From Batillaria attramentaria (taxonomy: Eukaryota; Mollusca; Gastropoda; Batillariidae), in contig JACVVK020000322.1 of the NCBI GenBank assembly GCA_018292915.2, positions 301,001 through 365,000 on the forward strand: a stretch of DNA of 64,000 nucleotides, in the 5' to 3' direction. Position numbers and translations under genes: made by a program. Shown piece after piece: positions 38,962-52,100 of the stretch. Position 1 is the first letter of the stretch. Each line of letters begins with the position of its first letter. The notes below the pieces were generated by a model, which searched no databases, was not told where the DNA came from, and worked only from the letters and a program-made list of their open reading frames with translations.

Positions 38962-40162
38962 CAGTGGACGCCGGATATAAGCAACTCGGATATAAGAAAA
39001 CTCGGTTATTGCCAACGAATTTTTTTCCCCCGGCCAAACTCTTCTTTATTATGTATTACAAAAACTCGGATACAAGAAACTCGCTTATAAGAAAACTCGG
39101 TTTTAGGAAAGCAAATTTCTTGTCCCGCTTGATACAAAAACTCGGATATAAGAAACCGAAAGTACATTTCCAAGAAAAATTCACTCATTGTAAGAAACCG
39201 AAAGTACATTTCCAAGAAAATTTCACTCATTCTAAGAAAACAGGTCAGGTCTGACGTCACTTAGGACAGGCACATGATGGCGCATGATTTTCTTTTCTTG
39301 AATTGGTTCTTTACCATTGTGTTCCGTGCAAAATTGAATGTTGGCAAGAAGAAAAAATACGAGATGTATTTTTGTTCTTCTATTGTTATATGTTGTTTTT
39401 ATTATTATTTTGTTTTTTTTGCCTGATTGGGAGCTCAGTCTCTCTTTCTCTCTCTCTCTCTGTCTACAGGGCTCGCGTTAAGGAGAATAAAACTATAAGT
39501 ATTAGACTAACTGTTGATCAATTCCTTTCTTTGACAATATACGTGGTCCATCTTCCCTCCCCCTCCCAACAGAAAAAAAGCTAATTTGCAGCTTTTTTCA
39601 GCCAAATTAGACACGGAAAGCATCGCATATCATACTCTAATGGGACGAGTGTTTTATAGATCAAAAGTTGATACATAATGCACTTTTAATATATCCTATA
39701 AATACAAGGGAATTCTCTCTCTCTCTCTCCCCTTAGTTCTTTTTTGTTTGTTTGTTTGTTTGGTTGGTTGGTTGGTTGGTTGGTTTGGTTTTTTTTTTCT
39801 TTTTGTTTTGTTTTTTCTTACCACATGACCGCCAGCGCTACAGTTGGGAAGCAAAAACAGTATTTTCATGTTCAAACAAAAAAATCTGACATTGAAGGAC
39901 ACAAGCGCACTGGTGTATATTAACTCTGCACATATATATTCTGTGCAGGTCTTTAAGAGAAACCAGATATTTCTTAATTTAATGCAAAACATACACGAAC
40001 TGAGAAAAAAGAAATGTTTTAAACCTTTTTTTCACTGAACTCGGTTATAAGAAATATTTTTCAAAATACTTTCTTATATCCGACTTTCAGATATAAGAAA
40101 ACTCGGATATAAGAAACCAAAAAATTCACCCCCCTCGAGTTTCTTATAACCGGCGTATACTG
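38962..40162. mobile_element. Non-autonomous pogo/Tigger-like DNA transposon (1.2 kb)
   Basis: The left end CAGTGGACGCCGGATATAAG is mirrored at the right end (CTTATAACCGGCGTATACTG), each next to TA (38960-38961 and 40163-40164). Sub-terminal ACTCGGATATAAGAAA units repeat many times. The homologous site in copy 1 (about 5411, GGAAATAGTCGGC) has a single TA and no element, confirming the insertion and its TA duplication. No long ORF is present, so it was presumably moved by a transposase supplied elsewhere. Confidence 0.85.
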
Positions 40163-40624
40163 TAGTCGGCAACACTGATGGACTGGGTTGGGGGAGGGGG
40201 GGGGGGGTTGGGACAATGGGCGGGGGGGGGGGGGGGGGGGTAGGCGTTGTAGTCTTAAGTCAAAGCAGGCATCTAAGAATTATGGGTATTGAACGTGTCA
40301 CAATCACTTGTGACTCACACTGATATGGCATTTTTCAATTTAAATGGCCATCCCTCTTGAGACATACACTTAGATCCAATCGATTATTGGAGGCACGCAG
40401 CGGCAAGAAAATGTCAGTCTGGAGGGTGTGATCTCAGCCTGTTTGGTATAAATGTGTATGCCCTCCGCGTAAGGAAAACAGTTCAAGAGCCTCAACGATC
40501 GGCTTGTTCATCAGCTGAAAGACTGCTGTCCAGAAACTTCCTTGCTTCGATGAAATTTCTACTGACTAGACACAGTCAACTGTCTGAGTTTGCTGCCATG
40601 AGATTCGAGAGAAAATCAAAATCA

Positions 40625-40675
<51 letters not shown>

Positions 40676-40714
40676 AGACGGGGGGGGGGGAGAGAAATTG
40701 AAATAACTTTATTT

Positions 40715-40761
<47 letters not shown>

Positions 40762-40918
40762 TGATGATGATGATGATGATGATGGCTAATTAGGCTTATT
40801 AGGCTAATTTTTGTAGGTATCCCTGCTTATCTTACAAGAAGTCCTCACTACATTCTACAATAATAATCAAACAAAAACATAATGTGCAAAGATAAATTAA
40901 CAATCTAGGCTACCTAAA
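40625..40918 (-). mobile_element. LINE/SINE 3' fragment with (ATC)n tail, copy 2
   Basis: Paralogous to 5861-6115. GA runs on both sides differ in length between copies. Confidence 0.45.
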
Positions 40919-40999
40919 AAGTGAGACCCCCTTCCCCTCCCCCCCCCCAAAAAAAAAAAGCCAAACAAACAAACAAACAACAACAACAAACAAACAAAC

Positions 41000-41000
<1 letters not shown>

Positions 41001-41085
<85 letters not shown>
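41001..41085. repeat. (AC)n microsatellite
   Basis: Counterpart of 6199-6373, about half as long. Confidence 0.95.
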
Positions 41086-41086
<1 letters not shown>

Positions 41087-41827
41087 GAAAGCAAAATAAC
41101 AGGACACAGAAAACCACGCTGACTGAGCTGGGAGAGAGAGAGAGAGAGAGAGAGAGATTAACTTTACTGGAAGAGAGAGAGAGAGAGGAGCTGGTGTTAT
41201 CTTTGACTTGTATGTGCGGACGGTTGTTTGCACAGCCCTACACATGCTTGACAATACCCTAAAGACAGTGGACGGGAGGGGACGGTTAGAATATAAATGT
41301 GTTTTTGTTTGTTCACCCCGAACTGAATATCACGGATTTGACAATGCAGACAGAAAGGTACGACAAATGATATATGTACAAAATATGCATAATCTATACA
41401 CAGGAAAGCGCAACCACCTTTGCCAAAACCGCGACAGTGCGTATGCGTCTGAAATATTGGCCTTTTACTTTTTGTTCTTGTTTTGCAAGGAAGTCGAACA
41501 TCTGTATCTATTTAATCGACAGTTGTTTGTGTATTGCCGTGTTGTTTTGGCATCAAGGCAGGTGACTGTATGTACTCCGTTGGCACGCCAGTTGACTGTG
41601 TCTCTGATTGTGCTTCAAGGCAATCGGCCTGCACAAACACAGACATTTAGAACTTATTAATAACTCCAGAAATCGTGCTTCAAGGATTAGAGTTTGAGCC
41701 GTTTCATATCAGTGTCAGTACATGATAAAACACCCGTTCCCTCCGTGAGAGAAAAACCATTCAACAGCCTTGTTTATCTGTTGTGTGGCAGTTACATGGC
41801 CGTGTCTCTACTTCCTTGAGTCAGTCG

Positions 41828-41829
<2 letters not shown>

Positions 41830-41891
<62 letters not shown>
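41830..41891. repeat. (GT)n(GC)n microsatellite
   Basis: Counterpart of 7167-7249. Confidence 0.95.
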
Positions 41892-41970
41892 AGCGAGCTG
41901 CATGCTGCATTCACCTTAACTGGATAAAGTTGACACAATCGTCAGACTTTAACTGAGAAAAGAAACCTTT

Positions 41971-42006
<36 letters not shown>

Positions 42007-42783
42007 CAAACTGCTATAATTATTAGACCGTTGTGTAAGCATAATGGCCATGTGAGTTGCCAACATGTAACTGCTGGACGGAGAGTGGCTGACTACACAG
42101 CCGTTATACTGAAGTGAATTTGAACATGACATGAGTACAGTCAGTATAGGGCAGTGCAGAGAGGAAAAGAGAAAACCATTTTCCGTTTGGCCTTCTATGT
42201 CTGTCTTGTACTATCTAAAGCTCCCTCCCCGTACTTTTGCAGGCGGCAACAGGTAAGGCCGCACAGCGCGTTGATTGTCCGATCTACTGTCGGCTTTATC
42301 ATAAGATGGTACAGTTCTGGGCTTCTTCACTTGTTGAAGGTAGAAGAGTTGAAGTGACGTCCCGTGAACCTCTCCTCTCATTGAAACTTGGGTGTTTTGA
42401 AAAGTTGAGTCCGGACCGACCTCTTCTCTCGTTGAATTGTCCGAGAGTTAGAGTGTCAAGTTTGATCACAGCATTTCCCAACTCCCCTTTCGTGGCTTAG
42501 ATGTAACAAAGTCACAATCTCTCTTAGTCTTTCTTTCCACAGTTCTGTGTTTCGGCAGGTAGTAACTCCGAACACAACCTCTCTCTCTTCTTCTGAGTTT
42601 GTGGTCATTTGCGCGGGCTGTCAGACTTTATGTTTAGCGTGTGTCTGAGCGTGGATGCGTGAGTGCCAGAAATACTGCAACCAAGGGAACGCCTAACTTC
42701 GCTTAACCCCTGCACAAATACACTCTGACACTCTAAAACGACACCAGAACCAAACACGAACGCTACAATACGTGTTATAAACG

Positions 42784-42838
42784 AAACTCTGCATATTTAC
42801 ATGTGCTAGCATTACGTACATGTAAATATGCAGAGCTT
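42784..42838. other. Hairpin upstream of gene 2
   Basis: A 21-bp stem with one mismatch and a 13-base loop, paralogous to the perfect hairpin at 8186-8240. Confidence 0.65.
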
Positions 42839-43174
42839 ATTACAGGAGGCACTATTCCCCGTGTTTGTTTCTCGCCAGGAAGCATGTAGCATGTATTCAC
42901 TTTTTATCTTCGGACAGCTACATCGTAGGCAGTGTGATGGAAGTTTCATATTCTAATAGTGGCAAAACAATAGTGGCAATTGCAATCGGTTTCCAACGCC
43001 AAAGGAGCAGAGAATGTCAGTGTTGTGGTTGGACTGTTTAACCTCTTAAGATGACGCTATATCAATAATTTAACAATACAGATAGGCAGGACGTATCAAA
43101 GACTCTAAAGTCACACTTTAGTTTTATTTTAATGAGAGGGAATTGGCGAGGGATGGGGTGGAGGTTAGTGGGAT

Positions 43175-43179
<5 letters not shown>

Positions 43180-43232
<53 letters not shown>
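43180..43232. repeat. (CA)n microsatellite near the gene 2 promoter
   Basis: Counterpart of 8571-8644. Confidence 0.95.
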
Positions 43233-43234
<2 letters not shown>

Positions 43235-43423
43235 GTTTATATAGCACACCACGAGCTTCTCACCGAGGTATGAGCGACCCGAACTGACATAGATAACCGA
43301 CCTTGTGTGCACCTACACAGGTTTGCTGGTCTCTGTACGCACTGAGATCTGGGCGAGAGGCTGTGTTCAACTTCCTGGTTTTACTTTGAACCAGGATGGA
43401 AAATTCAGTATCACACAGAAATC

Positions 43424-43517
43424 ATGGCGACAACATGTTCTGTGCGTCTGCATTTTCTGGCACTTGTGTGTTGTTTACTGGGAATTGGACGGTCTACAGT
43501 TCCGTATCATCAGATAG
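43424..43517 (+). CDS. Gene 2 exon 1: signal peptide
   Basis: Identical to gene 1 exon 1 except for one added ACA codon (MATTCSVRLHF). Donor GTATGT, ends in phase 1. The upstream out-of-frame ATG is also conserved at 43396. Confidence 0.87.
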
Positions 43518-46500
43518 GTATGTTATTATCTTCATGCTTTTTTTTCTTTTTAAGTTCATCGGTTGTCGCCCATGAAAGAACAAATTTACTTCGAAAACGA
43601 TTGTATTCTGCACACTGGTCAACTTTTGCTTAGGGTTAACAGCATTGTGCAAAACTGTAGTGGCATGGTAAAATTCCGAGCTACATGTACACATTTTATA
43701 GCGGAATCTTTTTGCATCACACTGTAATGTTCGGAAAAGTAGTCGTAGCCGTCGTTTTAGTACTTTATAACATGATATCGCTTTCAAAAAGAGCTGTAAA
43801 TGTTACCTTTAACGCGATTGATGCTTCGGTCCCTCGCCGTATTGCCGTACTGTCGTAACAATAATATATTCACCACATTTACGTTGAAGTGCATTCCCCA
43901 ACAAAAGGGACAGTTTCCTTAAGCACATGCAAAATGAATCCGTGCTAGTGTGTGGCACCGTGAGTTGTTTTTTGTTTGTTTTTGTTTGTTTGTTTGTTTG
44001 TTTGTTGTTTTTTTTTTTTTTTTTTTTTGGGGGGGGGGGGGGGGGGGCATCGTCGGGAGTTCTCTCCGCTATACCGGCTTCCAGCCTTTCTGTTTCAGAA
44101 AAGTTCAGCATATAAAACAACACTAAAACCACTGCGCTGCAGTAGTCTCTTGTATTTTTGTATTTTGATATGAATGTGTATCAAAGGAAAGCTCTTGGTT
44201 TCGAACCCTATACAAAAGTTTTGCCCACGTCTTTTTTATCTAGTCACTGTTGTACATCACAATAGGTACTTACAGTTGTTGATTGGTTGTTTGTTTGAGG
44301 ATTTAACGTCTTCTTCCACCACATATCAAAGACGGGGCAACGAGCACGAATATTTGGCCACAGCCGGGAATCGAACTCACGACCCGAGCAGAGAAAGTCC
44401 AGTGCTCTAGCAGGTCGGCAATCCAGACTCCCCACGAGTTGTTGATCAAGGTCTATATACAGGTTTACCTTTCCCATCGTTTTGATCTTCATGTGGCATA
44501 CCCGGAAGTAGTATTCTTTGAGAAGCAAAACAACATCATCAACAACAAAATCTAAAATTGCAATATTGTGGTTAAAGTGGGAATAGTGACTTTTCATCCA
44601 CACTGATTTTCCAGACTTGTGGTAAAACTTAAGGTCACATTAGCACGATGCAGCTGAGGGAGTTTTTTAATTATCTAGTATTTGCTCACATGATAATAAT
44701 CAATAAAGCTACAATTTTCACGAGATTTGTCCATACAAACGCCTTATAATCATACTCTGATGGTTGGCCTCTTTTACAGTTCAAGCTCGGTGAAAGAAAC
44801 TGAAGTAACTTGCTTGAGTTCATTTTGATTCAGACCTGACAAACCCGAGACACACCTGTGGGATGAGCTCTCAATACAATGACAGCAACGCTTTGTCGGA
44901 CTGCCATGCGGCCATAAACGGAAACACGAGCAACGTCTACGTGTTAACTCCAGAAAAGCAGAACTGCATTCATACAGGTATCTACGACAGGACGCCTTGG
45001 TGGTGGGTGGACATGGGAAACGAGTACACAGTCTACTGGATCAGGATCTTTGTCCGTGACAGTCGTGAGTGTTTGGATTTTATTTTACTAATAAAATGAT
45101 TGCAAGTGTTGATTCAGTCTTTGTGACACCGTTTCAAAGTCGTTAACAGTGAGATGACAAACAGCCCGTAAAACTCATTTCATTTCCGCTAACTGTACAT
45201 CAAACCCGGGAGAAGCAACAAAATCAAACACACAAATACGTATATATATATATATGATTAGAAAAGAAACTCCTTGAGAGCTGTGATCAACTATTATTGT
45301 GAACAAAGCATGGAACCCAAATTTTCGGGCTCTCAGCGGGGCCCTTCATCAGGGGAATACGAAATACAAAATACAAAATAAATGACGTCAGGGTTATGAC
45401 TCAATCCTTACGTCAATAGTAATGCTCTCTCTAGGCTAGGAAAAGAAGGATTTTTGTGTGAAGTAATTCCTTTAAAAAATATTTATGGTGCAAATGATAC
45501 TTAAGACTATAACTACATCAGTCGCCAAAGTTGCACAAAATAGCAGCATGCAGTCTGTCAGAAATTGCCGTTTTAAAATGAGGGGGACACTTTTTCATGT
45601 AGCACCATGTTTCTACCGTCATCGCGCTTGAAAAATTTGCGGCTGCTGATGCAGGGGTCAGTTGAGGATGCTGCTGCCTGTTCCAGCTTTTCTGCGGTAA
45701 GATTTTGGTTATCTATGGTGAATTTCAACAAGATGTGATTGTTAATTTCTATCTAAGTTAATATATAACTTTTGGAGGGTGATGTCTTGTCCGAGTAGCG
45801 GTAACTGAGTCAAGTTAACCGCGTGGTCCGTCCGGCTGCTTGTCTAGACGATCTGATAACTTGAATGCGCACCTGTATTGCACAGTGCATTTGAAACCCA
45901 CAAATAATGATAGTAATATGTAAAAACAAAGTGCAGCAGATGAAGAAAGTATAAAAAATGAGCTGACAGGCATAAATGTGATACCGATATGCTTTGTGAA
46001 ACCCTGTAGCCCATCATGAAAGATTGTGCACATACGGTTAATGCTTTGTCATGTGACTAGTTATTTGATAAACAACTTGATTGTTTTAAAATAATGTTTT
46101 TGTTTGTGTTTCACATGCTGTTCATGCGTAGAAACGTGAACTGTGAAAAAATTGTCCACTGGAAATTTTGTGGTTATTGCAGGTCAGTACTGACTCGGAC
46201 TCTGACAAGAAAAGATGTATCAGTAAATATGACACAACTTTCGTTTCCTGTTACAGGAGTTTTCAGAGCCAAAATGTATCACTTGCGTCCGAGAAATAGA
46301 CAGATCTTTGGGTCAAGCTCACAGAGAAAGGATGCCAGACTGTAAATTCTGTCAGCAAACAAATCAAAACTGCAGTCCATGCAGAACCTGGAGACCTGGT
46401 TCACAAGAGTTGTCGCATATCGTATACACACAAGAGGACCATCCAAGCAAAGAAAAGTGAAGTTCAGGTCACAATCTCACCGCGAAAACGGAGGAACCCA

Positions 46501-47912
46501 AGTGTGAATGATCCAAAGTGTTTGTCCTGTGACAAAGGCGAGAAACGACTAAGCAAAGACAGAGGACAACTTATATCGGTCAAGACTAAAACAAAGTTTC
46601 AGCAGACTATGTTGGAGACATGTCAAAGCAGGGATGATTCTTGGTCATGCAAAGTTAGAGGAAGAATTGAGTTTATGCAGGACTGCCGTGCTAAAGATGC
46701 AGCGTATCACAATGTGTGTTATACAAACGTCCGCTCTGGTAGTCAGCTCCCCAAAATCTTCAGGGATGATGAACCAGCAAGGAAAAAATCATGCACAGGG
46801 AGACCGGAGGACCAGATTTGACTGCAAGCGTTTTATCAAGTGGGATGATAAAGTGTGTTCACTACGCACACTATATGTGATGGCCTGTGGTTCTGGCCGG
46901 CCGTATACACATGAGTGACACAGGCCAATGTTTTGTCAGATCAAGTGTATTTCGAGCATGTTTTGCATTGGATTGCCGGGACTGCTCTCATCAGCGTACC
47001 AACCCGTATATTGTTATAGAAATGTTATTCATTTCGTTACATTTGTTTGTGGGGTAGTAGGATGACTTTCATTTCGTCCTTGTTCTTTTCTTTGCACTGT
47101 GTGGTGCCCGTTTAGGCACTGTGTGCAGTTTCCTTTCTCCTCTCCGGGTCCTGTGTTTTGCTACATACTGGCCGGGTCCGTTTTGTCGTTCATTTCGTCA
47201 TTGTTATCCGTCTGGTGCGTTCCATTGTAGAGTGTGATCATCCCGTGTTCTGACCCTTCGGGCTTCTTATTTGTGTAGCAGTAACAAATGCCCACGAGCC
47301 TCTGCGTGGGTTGGCGCTTGCAATACTCTCCAGTTGACGTCGTGTTAATTGTTGCACTGGTTCGGGGACGCGTCCTTCCTCTTGGTCTGTCGGATTGCTA
47401 CTGAAGAGGCGCGCGCGTGTCTTCGCGTGCGCGCGTGCCATGTTCTTCTTCGTTCAGTGGCTGTTTGGATGATGTCATCTTCTTTCGCGTGTGGTGGCTG
47501 CCTCCGTGATGTAATCGGTGATGTAATTTTTCCTGCGGTGTCCCTTAAGTCATGGCCGTTGTGTTTCTCGGTTTTTGCTCCTGGTTTCATTTCGGTAGGG
47601 GTTCAGCTAAGTGCTTTTGGATCATCGTCGCATGTTCGGTGTTCGGATGTTGTGCCGGTTGCGTCATCTTACATGGCTGTGTTGGTTTGACCCCAGTTTC
47701 GCTGTCTAGCTATTTTGGTTTCGTTTGTGATGTCTCTCTTTCTCGCCGTCATGATCGCCGCCAGAAGTTGTTTCTGTCCGTTTTTGTTGCAGTCGCTTTG
47801 TTTGAGTTCACTGTTGGTGGTGGTGGTGCTACTGCTGCTACTGCCGCTGTTCCTCGCCGTTATGATCGCCGCCAGAAGTCGTTTCTGTTCGTTTTTGATG
47901 CCGTCGACACAG

Positions 47913-47962
<50 letters not shown>

Positions 47963-49108
47963 GGTGGTGGTGGTGGTCAGTGGTGGTGGTGTCTCTCTTC
48001 CTCGCCGTTGTAATCGCCGCTAGAGGGCGTTTCTGTCCGTTTTTGATGCAGTCGCCTTGTTTGAGTTCACTGTTGTTGTTGTTGCTGTTGTTGATGCTGT
48101 CGCTGTGTCTCTTCTTCGCCGTTATGATCGCCGCCAGACGTCGTTTCTATTCGATTTTGATGCAGTTGCCTTGATTGAGTTTACTGTTTTGGTGGTGGTG
48201 GTGGTGGTGCCACCCGCCGTTATGATCGCCGCCATCATAACTTTGTAAAAAAAAAAAAAAACATCACTACTTCTTTCTTTCCGACTTCTGATTTCAGCAT
48301 GTTTAAACATTCTCACACTTTGTCCAGTAAGGAAGGAGAAATTGGGAGAGCATTAACTGACGGCACTGTTTCTCATCAAAATGCTGTATCACTTGGGTTT
48401 CGGGGGAGGATTGGGGGTGGGGGTGGGGAGGGGGGGGGTTTGAGGGCTTTATTGACATTTTCTGCATTTGAGTATATTGAACCCCTTTTTGATCATTTCT
48501 GTTTGTAATGGATAAGTGGAAAATGAAAAAAGTATACATTTTAATGAAGAATGTGGCACATTACACAAGGTATTCGAGTTTGCACGGTTGACAAATAGTG
48601 ACCTATTTTAACAGGTCAAAAATTGCATTTAGCATTCTGCAATCTTGTGCAACTTTTGCCATGTGGCAAAGGGGTATCCATAGAGCTCAAAACAGGCGAC
48701 AGCAAATTTAAAGGAATTACTTAACACAGAAGGATATTTCTTACGTTTTTTTTCCTAGCCTACTCTCTCTCTCTCTCTCCAACCCTGAGAAGATCTGCAA
48801 ACTGTACGTCAGTTACTGGAAACCTCTCTCTGATGCCTGTCAAATTGCACCCTTCTAGAAAAGGATCCTCTTACCAAGACGCAGCATGGTGGCTAGATCT
48901 TTTCTGGTGTTCAGACCAGAAAAGATGGTGCCTAAATTAAACTGCCACCAAATCTCCCTCTTGAAAAAATGGTGAGGAAGGGGAGCTGAGGGTCAGCTGT
49001 ATGTGAGTTCTGACAGACATGGGCGGCCAGCTGGCATTTCGTAACTTTGCCAGTTTTGATATCGCTTTTATGGATGGCCCATCTCCGCTTTAAGTTTTTC
49101 TCTGTTGT

Positions 49109-49176
<68 letters not shown>

Positions 49177-52100
49177 GAATTATTTTTTTATTTGTTAGGC
49201 CATTGGGCCCATGCAAAGGTTGGTGGATTGAACATACATGTACACGGCAAGATTCGCATACATAAGTACAGTGGCACACGCACACGTCCATCAGTATTAG
49301 CATAAATAATTAACTAAGAAGTGTGTCTCTACGTTTAAACGCCTTATATAAGTAAGTTACAAAACGCTGTATGACTTTATCATTTGCACATGATAGCAAC
49401 AGGGCAAGTCTAAAGGTATTAGGTGACGAGGTATACTTTTGGGGTATGAATTCTTTTCTAAGTTCTGCTAGAACAGGAACAGGTCAGCACAGTACAAAGA
49501 GCACTTCATCCTCCGTGGATGCACCACAAAGTGGACAAGCCAAGCTGCGTTCAGTCAATGGCAAAAACCTAGAAGTGTGTATGGAAATGTCAGAGATGCC
49601 AAATCTAATACGAATCAAGATGTTTCGAATAAACTTATTCATTGGCTGATCCAGGTAACGCTCATAATTGAACGTTGTTTTAAAAGTCATATAGTCCTAT
49701 ACATAGATATAAACTATATCTGTCACTCCCATTCGTACGACTGTTCCAGTTCTGCCACTGGCAATCAATAACTCGTTGTTTAAAACATCGTAGGAAACCA
49801 CTAACAGAACCAACACCTTGGCTGTCCCAAACGTAACCAAATCCATATTCGGCCAGAACAAATCGAACCCTGGATACCCAGTTATTTTTCCCACTTTCAT
49901 CAGACCTGTACAACATTCTGTAGGCTTTATGGGGTAGTCTGTGTTCTGCCATGCAGAGGAGCTTACTAAGCATAGAGGAAAATTGAATACCTAAATATTT
50001 ATGTGTTCACAACAGCCATCTTTGTATTACCATAGAACCATCTTTCACTTGCAGATAGATATCCACCTTTCCGAAACACTACAATATTGCTCTTATTTAA
50101 ATTGACTGTGAGTTCAAGACGTTTGGCTGATTCACACAATGTGTTTAGCTGGTTTTGCAACCATATTGCAGTTTCTGACAAAAGAGCAAGATCATCGGCA
50201 AAAAGCAAAATGAACAGCTCAGCGAAGTCAGCAGATAAAGTGGCACCATGCTTACCCTTGTTAACAATATCCAGGGCTTGTTCGATAATGAACAGTGAGA
50301 ATAAAACCGGGCTACACACTTCTCTTTGTTTTACACCACGTACACAGCGTATGTACTTACTTACTTAGGCCCTTGGCTCCACGTGGAGCATAGGCCATCG
50401 ACAACCCTTCGCCATCGCACTCTGTTCTGGGCTAGTCTTGCCACTCCAGTCCAGTTGGTACCCTGCTTACATAGCTCTGCCTCAGTGTCCCGCCTCCAGC
50501 TGTTGCGAGGCCGGCCTCTCTTCCTTTTCCCTTGTGGGTTCCATGTCAGGGCTTGGCGTGTGGTGCTGGATGCTGGCTTCCTGAGGGTGTGTCCAATCCA
50601 GCCCCACTTCCTCCGCAGGATCTGCTTGGCCACTGGTTCCTGCCCCGCTCGCTCCCACAGCTCTTCATTCCGGATCTTCTCTGGCCATCGGATGTTGAAG
50701 ATGCGCCTCAGACAGGTGTTGAGAAATGTCTGGATCTTCTGCTGCATGGTCTTCGTTGTCCTCCATGTTTCGCATCCGTAGAGCAGAACTGACTTCACGT
50801 TGGAGTTGAAGATGCGAAGTTTGGTTCTTATGCTGACAACTTTGGATGCCCAGACGTTCTTCAGCATGACCATCGCTGCCCTTGCCTTGCCGATTCTGGC
50901 TGTGACGTCTCGGTCTGTGCCTCCCTGTCCATCAACCACACTTCCCAGGTAGACAAAGGACTCTACCTCCCTGATGGGCTCTCCACCGACTGTGACTGGT
51001 GTGTTGGCAGTGGTGTTGATCTTCATCAGCTCGGTTTTCTTCCTGTTGATCTTGAGCCCTGTTCCGGCTGATGTGGCTTCCAGGCGCGTAGTCTTGTCCT
51101 GCATCTGGCTGTGGCTGTGAGACAGGAGCGCCAGGTCGTCTGCGAAGTCGAGGTCATCCAGCTGCGTCCAGAGTGTCCACTGTATCCCGTTTTTCCTGCC
51201 TGCTGTAGTGGTCTTCATGATCCAGTCGATGACCAGGAGGAAGAGGAACGGGGACAACAGGCATCCCTGGCGGACTCCGGTCTTCACCTCGAAGCTTTCT
51301 GACAACTGGCCAGCATGAGCAATCCTGCAGCTCATGTCTTGGTAGGTGCACTGGATCAAGGAGATGATCTTCCCGGGAACTCCATAGTGCCTTAGCAGCT
51401 TCCACAGTGCCTCTCTGTCTACACTGTCGAAAGCCTTCTCATAGTCTATGAAGTTGATGTAGAGAGGGGAGTTCCACTCCAGTGACTGCTCCACAATGAT
51501 GCGTAGGCTGGCAATCTGGTCAGCGCAGGACCTGTTCCTGCGAAAGCCCGCCTGCTGGTCTCGGAGCATGGCGTCGACTGCCTCTCTCATCCTCTCCAGT
51601 AGAATTCTGTTGAGAACCTTGCCTGGCACTGACAGGAGCATGATCCCTCGGTAGTTGCTGCAGTCCCTGAGGTCCCCTTTCTTTGGCAGCTTGATGACGA
51701 TCCCTTCTTTCCACTGGGCTGGCACCTCTTCCTTCTCCCAGATCTTGCTGAAAAGGCTGTGCAGCATGTTGACGGCTGTCTCTGTGTCTGCTTTGATGGC
51801 TTCTGCTGGTATCTCGTCCGGCCCTGCAGCTTTCCCATTTCTCAGTGTCATGATGGCTTTCCTGATCTCCGCCTTAGAGGGCTTGTCACAGTTGATGGGT
51901 AGTTCTGTCTCTGCTGGTGGGATGTCTGGTGGTGTTTCAGGGATGGGGCGATTTAACAGCTCCCTGAAGTGTTCTGCCCATCGCTTCAGCTGTTCCTCAG
52001 TTGTTGTCAGTGGGTGCCCGTTCTTGTCCTTCACTGGTTTGTCTGTCTGCTGGAATTTGCCCGCGAGCTTCTTGGTCACCTGGTACAGGTCTTTTAGATT

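Larger units (their letters stand above)
35897..43423. repeat. Segmental duplication, copy 2: upstream region of gene 2
   Basis: TACTTATACTGCTGTTATTC at 35897 starts the match with 2435 onward and runs to the gene 2 start codon. It differs by small indels, microsatellite lengths and one transposon (38962-40162). No coding gene is supported. Confidence 0.88.
45432..48762. mobile_element. 3.3-kb element with terminal inverted repeats, class unknown
   Basis: The left end TAGGCTAGGAAAAGAAGGAT and the following 40 bases (GTGTGAAGTAATTCCTTTAAA) are mirrored at 48707-48762 (TTTAAAGGAATTACTTAACA ... TTTCCTAGCCTA). Both ends abut CTCTCTC, a possible 7-8-base target duplication, though it lies in a CT run. 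Inside are a frameshifted zinc-ligand ORF (46250-46821) and a minisatellite (47733-48240). The left and right internal ends also share AGTTGCACAA. Superfamily not identified. Confidence 0.6.
45200..49110 (-). mobile_element. Penelope-like element relic, interrupted
   Basis: On the minus strand, 49110-48960 reads LKRRWAIHKSDIKTGKVTKC followed by an H/C-rich segment, resembling the GIY-YIG nuclease of Penelope-like elements. After a 3.3-kb interruption, the minus strand at 45370-45290 has CTGATGAAGGGCCCCGCTGAGAGCCCGAAA, like a Penelope-type 3' end. The junction and the intervening coding sequence are poorly preserved. Moderate-to-low certainty. Confidence 0.4.

Noticed and set aside
41208..41660. 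150-codon ORF upstream of gene 2
   Set aside because: In copy 1 the same region (6546-6993) falls in two frames because of an indel. No domain seen, so probably non-coding.
47552..48023. 153-codon ORF with poly-Val/Gly stretches
   Set aside because: Translation of the minisatellite and GTT/GGT runs.
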